64,000 nt of DNA from JANQOH01 sp965201115 (GCA_965201115.1 OZ241745.1:2790001-2854000); one strand, 5' to 3'; positions 1 to 8,780 are shown, counted from the first letter of the stretch. Translations and numbers: made by a program. The notes: generated from the letters alone by a model not told the origin.

Positions 1-447
1 GTCGATTCGCCCCTCTTCGGTGACGGGCAGGGCCTTGAGCGCCACGCCGGCGCGGTCGCGCAACAGCTGCCACGGCACGATGTTGGAATGGTGCTCAAGG
101 CCCGAGATCAGGATTTCGTCGCCGGGCCGCAAGCCCGCGCCGAAGGCATGCGCAACCAGGTTGATCGACGCGGTGGTCCCGCCGGTGAACACGATCTCGC
201 CGGGGTCTTCCGCGCCGATGGCGCGCGCGACGCGCCGGCGCGCCTGGGCATAGGCCTCGGTGGCGCGCTCCGCGAGGCGATGCACGCCGCGCAGAACATT
301 GGCGCGCGACGCAGTCTCGTGTTCCTCGACCGCCTCCAGCACCGCGCGCGGCGTCTGGCTCGTGGCGCCGCTGTCGAGATAATGCAACGGCCCGGCGCGC
401 TCGAAAATCGGGAACTCGGCGCGGACCGCGGCGACGTCGAACGTCAC
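1..447 (-). CDS. sufS: SufS-type cysteine desulfurase, N-terminal part
   Basis: PLP-dependent class V aminotransferase that takes sulfur from cysteine for Fe-S cluster assembly in the SUF system. The 149 visible residues run off the left edge. They carry the N-terminal YLDSGAT stretch (about residues 23-29), the cofactor-phosphate segment GGTTASINLVA (about 89-99) and EHHSNIVPWQ (about 118-127), which matches the SufS/CsdA group and its PLP-stacking histidine. The catalytic lysine and cysteine lie outside the window. The start is a GTG at 447, with GGAG about 10 bases upstream; the nearby ATG at 463 runs into a stop after four codons. The sufB/C/D genes would be expected off the left edge but cannot be seen, so assignment to sufS rather than csdA rests on similarity. 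Confidence 0.88.
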   Translation of the reverse strand, partial: MTFDVAAVRAEFPIFERAGPLHYLDSGATSQTPRAVLEAVEEHETASRANVLRGVHRLAERATEAYAQARRRVARAIGAEDPGEIVFTGGTTASINLVAHAFGAGLRPGDEILISGLEHHSNIVPWQLLRDRAGVALKALPVTEEGRID

Positions 448-700
448 GTTATCGAATCTCCATCGGAGTCCGTACTGGAATTCGGTTATTTTCCGGTGCG
501 TTGCGTATGCCGCTCGCGGCGCGGCAGGCCAACGGGGGGCGCGCCCGCAGTATGCGCGCACGCGCTTGCGCCGCGCAAGCGCCGCCGCCGCCGATGGCGG
601 GCAGCGCCCGGTCGCGCCCGACAAGCGGCGCGCGCTCCCCGGGGGGCGGTTGCCGGGCATTGCGGGGATCCGCCGGGCCCGGAGCGGGCGGGCGCGCCCC

Positions 701-732
701 GAACGGTCGGCGTCGGTAACCCTTGGTATTAC
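701..732. repeat. Degenerate 32-bp repeat, copy 1
   Basis: Resembles 4011-4044 (about 26 of 32 positions identical, core ACGGTCGGCG followed by CCGGCAACCCT-like sequence). Both copies cover the stop codon of a minus-strand gene, the DUF1640 gene here and ligA there. Inside this copy CTTGGT and ACCAAG form a small inverted repeat around the stop codon. The rest of 448-728 is very GC-rich and holds no gene I can support. Confidence 0.4.
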
Positions 733-1001
733 ACCAAGCCGAACAAACGCATGACTACCGCGAGCACGAATGCCGAATTGAAACCGAGTATCCACTTCAT
801 TGCGTGAATTTCGGTCTTGAGATTCGCGATTTCGGCCTTGACGCCCCTTATGTCCGCTTTCGTCGCGACGCTCTCGGCGAGAGCGTCCCGCACCGCCTCG
901 GCGTGCGCTTCGGCCTGAGCGTCGGGAACCCCGGCGTCTTTCGGTTTGCGCGCGTAAACCAGTGTGTCGAAAGCTACAGCTGTATCCATCATGGCGCGCA
1001 T
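729..1001 (-). CDS. DUF1640 (CCDC90-like) coiled-coil protein
   Basis: About 90 residues with the layout of DUF1640 proteins. There is an N-terminal FDTLVYARKPKDAG segment, an Ala/Glu-rich helix ending ALAESVATKAD, a short coiled coil (residues about 50-65) and one C-terminal membrane span, WILGFNSAFVLAVVMRLFGLV-like. The family is common in proteobacteria and related to the mitochondrial CCDC90/MCUR1 coiled-coil proteins; its bacterial role is not established. Three start codons lie close together (ATG at 1001, 992 and 989) and none has a strong ribosome site, so the exact N-terminus is uncertain. It sits between the dispersed repeat at 1045-1171 and a GC-rich gap, which suggests separate transcription. 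Confidence 0.72.
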   Translation of the reverse strand: MRAMMDTAVAFDTLVYARKPKDAGVPDAQAEAHAEAVRDALAESVATKADIRGVKAEIANLKTEIHAMKWILGFNSAFVLAVVMRLFGLV

Positions 1002-1044
1002 GCTATCCCGTTTCCCGCGCCGCGCGCAAGGCCCCGGCGTCTTG

Positions 1045-1171
1045 CGCGGGCGTCTCGATGCTGCGGGCGGCGGGGAGCAGGGGGCGGCGGCCGCGCTTTC
1101 CCGCCGGCGTTGCGGCTGCCGCGAACGTGCGGGCAGGATGCCCGCGGTCCCGGGCCCCGCCTTCGGCGGGG
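1045..1171 (+). repeat. Dispersed modular palindromic repeat, locus 1
   Basis: Shows the full plus-strand module order. A leader CGTCTCGATGCTGCGGGCGG comes first, then a GGGGGCGGCGGCCGCGC middle block. Two hairpins follow: GCGGGCA-GGA-TGCCCGC and CCCCGCC-TTC-GGCGGGG. Near-identical copies recur at 12565, 19738, 21387, 45455, 47596, 57105 and 61610, always between genes. It is not coding; the open frames through it in several phases are by-products of its GC content. Confidence 0.85.
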
Positions 1172-1218
1172 TTGGCGGAGAAGCGCGGTCGCCGTTGCGG
1201 GGCATGGCGGCGGCGGAG

Positions 1219-1236
1219 GGAGGACCGCGGTCCTCC
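1219..1236. terminator. 18-bp perfect palindrome after the molybdopterin gene
   Basis: GGAGGACCGCGGTCCTCC is a perfect dyad five bases beyond the stop codon of the minus-strand gene ending at 1241. On the plus strand it is followed by GCTTTTA. The position suits a transcript end for the cofactor operon, but no T-tract follows on the minus strand, so the call is tentative. Confidence 0.35.
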
Positions 1237-1240
1237 GCTT

Positions 1241-2902
1241 TTACGGCGGGCCGGCGGTCTCCGTGGCCGCGCCGCGCCAGGCGGCCAGCGCGGCGGCGGT
1301 GTCGATATCGGCGAGAACGCCGTCGCCGACCTCGACCTCGCAAACCCATTCCGCGTTTTCGCCGATCAGGTGGCGGGCGCCGACATCGCCGGAGACGGCG
1401 GCCATCTGCGCGAAGAAACGCGCGCCCCAGAGAACCGGGTTGCCGCGCTTGCCGCGGCAGGTCGGCGCGACGATGGCGCGGCCCTCGAGCGGGTCGAACG
1501 CGGCGATCGTGCGGTCGATATCGGCGGCGCGCACGCCGGGCATGTCGGCCAGGCAGACCAGCGCGCCGTCGCAAGCGCCGAGCGCGGCAAGGCCGCGGCG
1601 CAGACTGGCGCTGAGACCGTCGGCGTAGTCCGGGTTGTGGACGAAACCGACATCGAGGCCGTCGAGGGCGGCGCGCACCCGCGCCGCCTCGTGGCCGGTC
1701 ACGACGAGCGGCCGCAACGCCTTCGACGCCAGCAGCGCCCGCGCGGCGCGGCGCGCCATCGGCTCGCCGCCGACATCGGCGAGAAGCTTGTTGACCGGCC
1801 CCATGCGGCGCGACTGCCCGGCCGCCAGCAGCAGCGCGGCGATCCGCGGCATGCGCGCCGCGGCGGGGCCGGCGGCCCGCGGGCGGGCGCGGTCGCGGGG
1901 CTGCGGCCGCGCGGGGATTTCCTTCAACAAGCCGCCGGCGCCCATGCGGATTACGTCCTCGCGGCGCACCTCCAGATCGGCGGCCAGGCGTTCGAGAACC
2001 CAGTCGAAACCGTTGAGTTTCGGCGAGCGCGCGCAGCCCGGCATGCCTATCGCCGGCACGCGCCCGCGCGGCGTTTCGAGCGCGCCCAGCAACAGCAGGT
2101 TGCCGGGGTCCACCGGCATGCCGAAATGCTCGATGCGCCCGCCCGCGCGTTCGATGGCGGCGGGCACGACGTCGCGGCGATCGACCACCGCCGAGGCGCC
2201 GCTCGCCAGCACGATGTCGGCGCCGTCGGCGACAAGCGCGGCGATGGCCTCCGCCAGCGCCGCCTCGTCGTGCGCGACGCGGCGGTCCTCAAGCACGCGC
2301 GCGCCCACGCGCGCCGCGCGCTCGCGCACCGTGCGGCGGGTATTGTCGAGCACCGATTCGCGGGTTCCGGGCAGGCGCGACATCGCCAGCCCGATTGTTT
2401 TCGGCGAAAACGGCGCGACGCGCGCCAGCGGGCCGCCCTCGGCGGCGGCGCGCGCGGCCGCCGCCACCGCGCGGCGCGGCGCGGCGAACGGAATGATCTT
2501 GATCGTGGCCAGCATCCGCCGCGCCTCGACCGCCGCATAAGGCGCCACGGTGGCGACCGTTACCGATTCGTCGATACGGTTGACGGCTTCGACCCGCGCC
2601 GCGTCGACAAGCGCCACGCCCGCGCGTTCGGCATACAGGTTGGCGCGTCCGGCGAACGGCGCCGATGCGGAAACGCCCGGCCCGCGCGCGGCGGCGGCGA
2701 TCTCGGCGGCGGCTTCGTCCTCCGGCGCGTCGCCATCCTCGAGCCGCGCGGCGACCACCGTTTCCAGCCCCGCCGCGGCGAGCGCGGATATGTCGGCGGC
2801 GGACAGCGCCCGCCCCTTTTTCAGCGCGCCCGACGGCGCGCGCACGCTGTGGGCGAGTATCGCCCCCTCGGCCTCGCCGAGGGCCATGCGGGCGAAAATC
2901 AC
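1241..2902 (-). CDS. MoeA-like molybdopterin-binding / MobA-like nucleotidyltransferase fusion
   Basis: 553 residues, two domains. Residues 1-350 resemble molybdopterin-binding (MoeA/MoaB-type) proteins, with GALKKGRALSAADISALAAAG near the N-terminus and DIVLASGASAVVD in the MoCF-like core. Residues 351-553 are an NTP transferase of the MobA/MocA class, beginning with the nucleotide-binding LLLAAGQSRRMG and NKLL motifs. Fusions of this kind accompany XdhC and coxI-type genes and are thought to mature the Mo-cofactor, for example to the cytosine dinucleotide form. The GTG start at 2902 overlaps the stop of the xdhC C-terminal gene as GTGA, which argues for coupled translation; an ATG lies five codons inside. 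No molybdoenzyme subunit is visible in the window, so the client is unknown. Confidence 0.85.
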   Translation of the reverse strand: MIFARMALGEAEGAILAHSVRAPSGALKKGRALSAADISALAAAGLETVVAARLEDGDAPEDEAAAEIAAAARGPGVSASAPFAGRANLYAERAGVALVDAARVEAVNRIDESVTVATVAPYAAVEARRMLATIKIIPFAAPRRAVAAAARAAAEGGPLARVAPFSPKTIGLAMSRLPGTRESVLDNTRRTVRERAARVGARVLEDRRVAHDEAALAEAIAALVADGADIVLASGASAVVDRRDVVPAAIERAGGRIEHFGMPVDPGNLLLLGALETPRGRVPAIGMPGCARSPKLNGFDWVLERLAADLEVRREDVIRMGAGGLLKEIPARPQPRDRARPRAAGPAAARMPRIAALLLAAGQSRRMGPVNKLLADVGGEPMARRAARALLASKALRPLVVTGHEAARVRAALDGLDVGFVHNPDYADGLSASLRRGLAALGACDGALVCLADMPGVRAADIDRTIAAFDPLEGRAIVAPTCRGKRGNPVLWGARFFAQMAAVSGDVGARHLIGENAEWVCEVEVGDGVLADIDTAAALAAWRGAATETAGPP

Positions 2903-3606
2903 GCCGCGGCTTTCGCGCCCGCGCGGCCGAGGCGGCGCGCGGCGACGACCTGGGCGAGGATCGCCACGGCGATTTCCGCCGGCGAGCGCGCGCCGATCGG
3001 CAGCCCGATCGGGCCGTGTATGCGCTCCGCCGCCGCCGCGCGATCCGCGCCGGACGCGGCAAGCCGCTCCAGGCGCCGCGCATGGGTGCGCCGGCTCCCG
3101 AGCGCGCCGATATAGAACGCGTCGGAGCGCAGCGCCGCGGTGAGCGCCGGGTCGTCGATCTTCGGGTCGTGGGTGAGCGCGGCCACGGCGCAATGCGCGT
3201 CGAGGCCGGCGTCGTCGAACGCTTCGTCGGGCCAGTCGCGCGACAACTCGACGCCGGGGAAGCGCTCGGCGGACGCGAACGCGCCGCGCGGATCGACAAC
3301 GAGGACGCGGTATCCGGCGGCCGCGGCCATCGGCGCCAGCGCCTGGGCGATATGCACCGCGCCGACGACCATCATGCGCCACGGCGGCGTATGGACCTGG
3401 ACGAATACGTCCTCGCCGCCGATTTCGAGGTTGCGGCTTTCGTCGGCGGCGAGCGCGGCGCGGGCGGCCGCGGCGATCTCCGGCGGCGCGCCGTCCGCGC
3501 CGGACCCGACCAGCCATTGCGCGCCGTCGCCCAAGCGCGTCGCGAGCGCCATCGGGCGCCCGGCGGCGCGGCCGGCGACCAGCGCGTCGAGAACGGCGCG
3601 CTTCAC
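2899..3606 (-). CDS. XdhC-family protein, C-terminal Rossmann half
   Basis: 235 residues matching the C-terminal NAD(P)-fold part of XdhC/CoxI proteins. It includes MMVVGAVHIAQALAPMA (the Rossmann entry, GAxHIA), VVDPRGAFAS, the ALTHDPKIDDPAL stretch and IGALGSRRTHARR. XdhC proteins bind molybdenum cofactor and help sulfurate and insert it into xanthine-dehydrogenase-family enzymes. Here the two XdhC domains are separate genes, an arrangement found in other alphaproteobacteria. The GTG start at 3606 overlaps the stop of the N-terminal gene by four bases (GTGA), so both halves are probably made together and associate. The same overlap occurs with the next gene. Confidence 0.87.
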   Translation of the reverse strand: MKRAVLDALVAGRAAGRPMALATRLGDGAQWLVGSGADGAPPEIAAAARAALAADESRNLEIGGEDVFVQVHTPPWRMMVVGAVHIAQALAPMAAAAGYRVLVVDPRGAFASAERFPGVELSRDWPDEAFDDAGLDAHCAVAALTHDPKIDDPALTAALRSDAFYIGALGSRRTHARRLERLAASGADRAAAAERIHGPIGLPIGARSPAEIAVAILAQVVAARRLGRAGAKAAA

Positions 3607-3932
3607 GGCTCGACGCGCTCGACGAACACGGCGACCTCGCCGCCGCAGGCGAGGCCGGCTTCCCAGGCTTCTTCGTCGCTGACGCCGAAGCGGAGCCGGC
3701 GCGGGCGGCCATCGGCGATGGCGTCGAGCGCCTCGCGCACGACCGCGCCCTCGATGCAGCCGCCCGACACCGAGCCGCGCATGGCGCCGTTTTCGTCGAC
3801 GGCCATCTGGCTGCCCACGGGGCGCGGGCTGGAGCCCCACGTGGCGACAACCGTCGCCAGCGCCGCGCCGCGCCCTTCCGCCGCCCATTTCGCCGCCGCC
3901 TCCAGCACGCCGCCGCCCGAATCGTCGTTCAT
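3603..3932 (-). CDS. XdhC-family protein, N-terminal half
   Basis: 109 residues matching the N-terminal XdhC/CoxI domain. ATWGSSPRPVGSQMAV is followed by GSVSGGCIEGAVV, the family signature with an invariant cysteine (GGC), then FGVSDEEAWEAGLACGGEV. The start is ATG at 3932, with GGAGG six to eight bases upstream; longer in-frame versions reach back to 4031 but lack a ribosome site. First gene of the three-gene cofactor set xdhC-N, xdhC-C and the MoeA/MobA-like fusion, all joined by GTGA overlaps. Confidence 0.87.
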   Translation of the reverse strand: MNDDSGGGVLEAAAKWAAEGRGAALATVVATWGSSPRPVGSQMAVDENGAMRGSVSGGCIEGAVVREALDAIADGRPRRLRFGVSDEEAWEAGLACGGEVAVFVERVEP

Positions 3933-4010
3933 CGCCGCCTCCGCAATCCGCCCCGCGCCGCCATGATAATCCGAATCGCGCCGCAATGCGCTCCCGGGGC
4001 GCACGTCCCC

Positions 4011-4044
4011 GGGGACGGTCGGCGCCGGCAACCCTCGGGACTAC
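4011..4044. repeat. Degenerate 32-bp repeat, copy 2
   Basis: Pairs with 701-732 and covers the last codons of ligA. A perfect 14-bp palindrome CGTCCCCGGGGACG (4004-4017) overlaps its left end. The combination may act as a 3' boundary element for ligA; no T-tract is present. Confidence 0.4.
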
Positions 4045-6152
4045 CGTTCCGCGGCTCTCCGCGGGCCGGCGAGTTCGCGCCACTCGGCCTCGGCGAGCGT
4101 TTTCACGCCGAGCTCGCGCGCCTTCGAGAGTTTCGACCCCGCATCGGCGCCGGCGACTATGTAATCGGTCTTCTTCGATACCGAGCCGACGACCTTGGCG
4201 CCGGCGGCCTGGGCCATGGCCTTGGCCTCGGCGCGTCCCATCGTTTCCAGCTTGCCGGTAAACACAACCGTCTTGCCGGCCAGGGACCCCGATGCGGCCG
4301 GCGTTTCCGGCGCCTCGACCTCGACTTCGCGCGCGAGCGCGGCGACGGCGGCGGCGTTGCGGCGCTCGGCGAAGAACCCGACGAGATCGGCGGCGGCTTT
4401 CGGGCCGATGCCGTCGATGGCCGTCAGGCCGCGCCACGCTTCGCTTTCGCTGTCGCGCGCGGCGCCGGCGGCGGCGCACAGGGCGTCGAGCGAGCCGTAG
4501 TGCCGCGCAAGCAGGCGGGCGGTCGCCCGGCCGATCCTCGGTATGCCGAGCGCGAAGACGAAACGTTCGAGAGGAATGCGCCGCCGCGCCTCGATGGCCT
4601 CCATCAGGTTGCGCGCCGAGGTTTCGCCCCATCCCTCGCGCTTTGCGATGTCGCCGGCGCGGTCCTTCAGGCGGAACAGATCGGCGGGCTCGCGCACCAG
4701 CGCATCGCGCCAAAAGGCCTCGATCTGGCGCATCCCCAACCCCTCCATGTCGAAGGCGTCGCGGGCGACGAAATGGCGCAGGCGCTCGACCGCCTGCGCG
4801 CCGCAGGTAAGGCCGCCGACGCAGCGGCGGACGACGCCGCCCTCCTCGCGCGCCGCGCGCGCGCCGCAGACCGGGCAGCGGTCGGGAAACGCAAACGGCT
4901 TCGAGCCGCCGGGCCGCTTGTCCTTGTCGACCGAGACGACTTGGGGGATGACGTCGCCGGCGCGGCGCACGACCACCGTGTCGCCTTCGCGGATGTCCTT
5001 GCGGGCGATTTCGTCTTCGTTGTGCAGCGTTGCGCGCGCGACGGTGACGCCGCCGACGGCGATGGGCGCGAGGCGGGCCACGGGCGTGAGCGCGCCGGTG
5101 CGCCCCACCTGGACGGTTATCGCCTCCAGTATCGTGACGGCTTCCTCGGCCTTGAACTTGTGCGCGACGGCCCAGCGCGGGCTGCGGCTCACGGCGCCGA
5201 GCCGCGCCTGCCAATCCAGTCGATCGACCTTGTACACCACCCCGTCGGTCTCGAAGTCGAAGCCCGCGCGGCCGGCCTCGATGCGGGCGTGGAAAGCGGT
5301 CGCCTCGGCGATGGTTTCGCAGCGCCGGGCGGGCGCGTTGAGGACGAAACCGAACGCCGCCAGGCGCGCGCGCGCCTCCATCAGCGTTTCGCCCAGCGCT
5401 TCCGACGCCTCGCCCCATGCGTAGCCGAAGAACCGCAGGCGCCGCGCGGCCGCGGCCGCTGGGTCGAGCTGACGCAGGCCGCCTGCGGCCGCGTTGCGCG
5501 GGTTGGCGTAAGGCGCCTCCCCGGCCTCCTCCCGCGCCGCGTTGAGCGCCGCGAAATCGCTCCGGGTCATATAGACCTCGCCGCGCACTTCGAGCACGGC
5601 GGGCGGCGCGCCCGCAAGTCGCGCCGGGACGCCGGCGACGGTGCGCAGGTTCGCGGTCACGTCCTCGCCCTCGACGCCGTCGCCGCGGGTGACGCCAACC
5701 GCCAGCGCGCCGTCTTCGTAGCGGAGCGACGCCGACAGGCCGTCGATCTTCGGCTCGGCGACAAGCGCGACCGGCGCCTCGGCGGGGAGATCCAGAAAGC
5801 GGCGAATTCGAGCGGCGAATTCCCGCACGTCGGCTTCGTCGAAGGCGTTGGCGAGCGACAGCATCGGCGCGGAATGGCGGACCTTGCGGAAGCCGCCCGC
5901 GACCGGCGCGCCGACGCGCTCCGACGGGCTGTCGGCGCGCTTGAGCTCCGGGAAGCGCCACTCGATCGCCTCGTTGCGGCGGCGCAGCGCGTCGTAGGCG
6001 GCGTCGTCGATCTCGGGCGCGCCGCGATTGTGGTAGAGATCGTCGTGATGGGCGATTTCGCGTTGCAGGCGGGCGAGCTCGGCCCGCGCGCCCGCGGCGT
6101 CGAGCGCTTCGACCGCGGCTTCGGCGGCGCCCGAGGGCGGCGCGTCGTTCAC
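4041..6152 (-). CDS. ligA: NAD-dependent DNA ligase LigA
   Basis: 703 residues, the usual LigA length. It seals nicks in duplex DNA using NAD+ during replication and repair. In order: the N-terminal Ia region with HHDDLYHN (about 35-42), the adenylation domain with EPKIDG (active lysine about 135), the OB fold, a four-cysteine zinc site (CPVCG followed by RRCVGGLTC), helix-hairpin-helix repeats (LGIPRIG, IDGIGPKAA) and a C-terminal BRCT domain (GKTVVFTGKLETM). The start is GTG at 6152, overlapping the recN stop as GTGA, so recN and ligA are translationally coupled. The BamD-RecN-LigA order is typical of alphaproteobacteria. Confidence 0.97.
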   Translation of the reverse strand: MNDAPPSGAAEAAVEALDAAGARAELARLQREIAHHDDLYHNRGAPEIDDAAYDALRRRNEAIEWRFPELKRADSPSERVGAPVAGGFRKVRHSAPMLSLANAFDEADVREFAARIRRFLDLPAEAPVALVAEPKIDGLSASLRYEDGALAVGVTRGDGVEGEDVTANLRTVAGVPARLAGAPPAVLEVRGEVYMTRSDFAALNAAREEAGEAPYANPRNAAAGGLRQLDPAAAAARRLRFFGYAWGEASEALGETLMEARARLAAFGFVLNAPARRCETIAEATAFHARIEAGRAGFDFETDGVVYKVDRLDWQARLGAVSRSPRWAVAHKFKAEEAVTILEAITVQVGRTGALTPVARLAPIAVGGVTVARATLHNEDEIARKDIREGDTVVVRRAGDVIPQVVSVDKDKRPGGSKPFAFPDRCPVCGARAAREEGGVVRRCVGGLTCGAQAVERLRHFVARDAFDMEGLGMRQIEAFWRDALVREPADLFRLKDRAGDIAKREGWGETSARNLMEAIEARRRIPLERFVFALGIPRIGRATARLLARHYGSLDALCAAAGAARDSESEAWRGLTAIDGIGPKAAADLVGFFAERRNAAAVAALAREVEVEAPETPAASGSLAGKTVVFTGKLETMGRAEAKAMAQAAGAKVVGSVSKKTDYIVAGADAGSKLSKARELGVKTLAEAEWRELAGPRRAAER

Positions 6153-7840
6153 GGGGCGGCGGCGCCGGCGAGCAGGCTGTCGGCGGCGGCGCGCGCGGCG
6201 TCGGTGATCCGCGCCCCCGACAACATGCGGGCGATCTCCTCGCGCCGCGCCCGGGGCGCGAGCCGCTCGGCCGCGGTCGCCGCGCGCCCGCCGACGGCCG
6301 TCTTGACGATGCGGTAGTGGCGGCTGGCGAGCGCGGCCACCTGCGGGTGGTGCGTGACAACGAGAACCTGCGCGTGAGCCGCCAGCCGCGCGATGCGCGC
6401 GCCGACGGCGTGCGCCACGGCGCCGCCGACGCCGGCGTCGATTTCGTCGAAGACCAGGCTCGGCGTCTGCTGCTTGCCGGCGAGCGCGACGCACAGCGCG
6501 AGCATGAAACGCGAGAGTTCGCCCCCCGACGCGACGCGCTCCAGCAATCCGCCCTGGGCGCCGGGCAGCGTGGCGGCGCGGAAGCGTACGCGCTCGGCGC
6601 CGTTCGGCCCCGCCGCGCTTTCGCCGAGCGGCGCCAGATCGATCGCGAAGCGCGCCTCGCCCATGCGCAGGGCGGCGAGCTCGCCGTTTATCGCCGCGGC
6701 GAGGCCGCGCGCGGCGCGGCGCCGCCCGGCGGTCAGCTGCGCGGCGCAGCGCTCGTATTCCGCCCGCGCCGCCTCGGCGGCGGCGCGCAGCGCATCGGCG
6801 CCGCGCTCGCGGCTGTCCATCGACGCGAGGCGCGCGGCGATGGCGCCGGCAAGCGCCGGCAGGCGGTCGGCGTCGGCGCGGTGCTTGCGGGCGACGCCGC
6901 GCAGGGCGAACAGGCGCTCTTCCACGGATTCGAGGCGATCGCGGTCGAGATCGATGTCCGCGGCGGCGGCGTCGAGGCCGGCGCGCGCCTCGGCGGCCTC
7001 GATAACCGCGCGGTCGAGAGCATCGGCCAGCGCGTCAAGCCGCCCGCACGCGGCGCCGGCGGCCTTGCGCGCGGCGGCGGCGGCGCGGGCGAGCGCCCGT
7101 TCCGGCGGCGGGTCGCCGGACAGCTCGGCGGCGGCTTCCGCCAGCGCCTCGGCAACGCGCTGGCCCGCCATCAGGCGCCGCCGCTCGGCGTCGAGGCGCG
7201 CGGCTTCGCCGTCCTCGGGCGCGAGCGCCTCGAGCTCGCCGGCATGGGCTTGCAGCAGTTCGCGTTCGGCGGCGTCGCCGCGCGCCGCGTCCGCGGCCTC
7301 GGCGAGCGCGGCCGCGGCGGCGCGGCGCGCATCGTGCGCGCGCGCGACGGCGCCGACGGCGGCTTCCAGCCCCCCGTATGCGTCGAGCGCGCCGCGGCGG
7401 CGCGCGGGGTCCAGTATGTCGGGCCGCGCTTCCTGGCCGTGGATTTCGAGCAATCGTTCGCCGAGCGCGGCGAGCGCGGAGACGGTCACGGGCCGGTCGT
7501 TGACGAAGGCGCGGCTGCGCCCATCGGCGCCGACGCCGCGGCGCAGTATCGCGGTCGCGGCATCGCTGCCGGGGCCGCGCTCCGCCAGGCCGCGCTCGGC
7601 GAGCCACGAAGCGGCGGGGCCGCCGTCGGGCACGGCGAACTCCGCGGCCGCCTCGGCGCGCGCGGCGCCGCCGCGGACCATGCCCGCGCCCGCGCGGCGG
7701 CCGAGCGCAAGGCCCAGGCCGTCGATGAGTATCGACTTGCCGGCGCCGGTCTCGCCGGTCAGGGCGCAGAGGCCGGGGCCGAACTCGAGGGCCATCGACT
7801 CGATCGCCGCCAGGCCGCGAATCGACAGGCGCCGCAGCAT
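6149..7840 (-). CDS. recN: DNA repair protein RecN
   Basis: SMC-like ATPase of double-strand break repair, 563 residues. The N-terminal head has Walker A GETGAGKS (about 29-36). A long Ala/Arg/Glu-rich coiled-coil region fills the middle. The C-terminal head has the ABC signature SGGELSRFM, Walker B PSLVFDEIDAGVGG and the H-loop THHPQVAA. The start is ATG at 7840 (MLRRLSIRGL); a longer in-frame version reaches 7957 but overlaps the 3' end of bamD. No clear ribosome site precedes it, so translation may depend on bamD, which ends 31 bases upstream. Confidence 0.96.
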   Translation of the reverse strand: MLRRLSIRGLAAIESMALEFGPGLCALTGETGAGKSILIDGLGLALGRRAGAGMVRGGAARAEAAAEFAVPDGGPAASWLAERGLAERGPGSDAATAILRRGVGADGRSRAFVNDRPVTVSALAALGERLLEIHGQEARPDILDPARRRGALDAYGGLEAAVGAVARAHDARRAAAAALAEAADAARGDAAERELLQAHAGELEALAPEDGEAARLDAERRRLMAGQRVAEALAEAAAELSGDPPPERALARAAAAARKAAGAACGRLDALADALDRAVIEAAEARAGLDAAAADIDLDRDRLESVEERLFALRGVARKHRADADRLPALAGAIAARLASMDSRERGADALRAAAEAARAEYERCAAQLTAGRRRAARGLAAAINGELAALRMGEARFAIDLAPLGESAAGPNGAERVRFRAATLPGAQGGLLERVASGGELSRFMLALCVALAGKQQTPSLVFDEIDAGVGGAVAHAVGARIARLAAHAQVLVVTHHPQVAALASRHYRIVKTAVGGRAATAAERLAPRARREEIARMLSGARITDAARAAADSLLAGAAAP

Positions 7841-7871
7841 CGCGCGGGCAGCGGGGCCGCGCCGGCGGAGC

Positions 7872-8693
7872 CTAGAACAGCCAGCCGAACCACCCGCCCC
7901 CGCCGGCGTCGGGCGCGGCCGGCTCCGCTTGGCGCAGCATCGCGTAGGCGTCGGCATACCACGCGCTGCCGGGGAAATTATGGCCGAGCACGGCCGCCGA
8001 GGCCTCGGCCTCGGGCAGCACGCCGAGCGCGAGCCAGCACTCGACGAGACGCATCAGCGCCTCGGGCACGTGCGACGTGGTCTCGTATTCGTTCACCACA
8101 TTGCGGAAGCGGTTTATGGCGGCGACATAGAGCCGGAGGCCCTGGTAGGTGCGCCCCACCTCCATCTCCTTGCCCGCCAGATGGTCGCGCACAAGCGCGA
8201 GCTTGAGCCCCGCGTCGCGCGCGTAGCGCGTTCCCGGATAGCGCCGCCGCACTTCGTCGAAAGCGTCGTGCGCCAGTTCGGTCATGCGCTGGTCGCGGCC
8301 CACATCGCTGATGCGTTCGTAATACGCGACGCCGATGAGGTAGTGCGCATAGGCCGCGTCGGAATGGCCGGGATGCAGTTCGACGAAGCGCTCGGCGGCG
8401 AGGACGGCCCCGTCGTAATCGTTGTCCTGGTAGTGGGCGTAGGCGGCCATCAGCTGCGCTTTCGTCGCCCACACGGAATAGGGGTGCTGGCGCTCGACCT
8501 CCTCGAACGCGGCGGCGGCCGGTTCGTAGTCGCCGTCGAGCAGCAGGTCCATCGCGTCGTTGTAGAGGTCCTCGACCGGCTGTTCGACGTAGGCTTCCTC
8601 ATCGCCGCCGCAGGCGGCGAGCAGGGCCATCGCGGCGGCGATGATCGGGGCGGCGGCGCGGGGCCGGCGCGCCGGGCGGAGCAATGCGTGCAT
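7872..8693 (-). CDS. bamD: Outer membrane assembly lipoprotein BamD
   Basis: 273 residues. Signal peptide with lipobox LAAC (acylated cysteine about 28), then tetratricopeptide-type repeats, including LLLDGDYEPAAAAFEEVE and HPGHSDAAYAHYLIGVAYYE. BamD (YfiO/ComL) is the essential lipoprotein of the BAM complex that inserts beta-barrel proteins such as LptD, which is also encoded in this window. The ATG at 8693 is chosen; an upstream ATG at 8720 (MRKPTGAPP) is an alternative. The gene is divergent from the cyclase gene across 8694-8867. Confidence 0.94.
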   Translation of the reverse strand: MHALLRPARRPRAAAPIIAAAMALLAACGGDEEAYVEQPVEDLYNDAMDLLLDGDYEPAAAAFEEVERQHPYSVWATKAQLMAAYAHYQDNDYDGAVLAAERFVELHPGHSDAAYAHYLIGVAYYERISDVGRDQRMTELAHDAFDEVRRRYPGTRYARDAGLKLALVRDHLAGKEMEVGRTYQGLRLYVAAINRFRNVVNEYETTSHVPEALMRLVECWLALGVLPEAEASAAVLGHNFPGSAWYADAYAMLRQAEPAAPDAGGGGWFGWLF

Positions 8694-8780
8694 GGGCGGC
8701 GCCCCTGTCGGTTTGCGCATCGTTTGCGGGCGCGGGAGCATAGCACGCGGCGCGCGGCCGCGAAAACGCGCGGACGAGGG

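Noticed and set aside
2899..6360. Very long minus-strand frame across ligA and xdhC
   Set aside because: Arg/Pro/Gly-rich translation with no family match, lying in a shadow frame of ligA; only the last 235 residues are the XdhC C-terminal gene.
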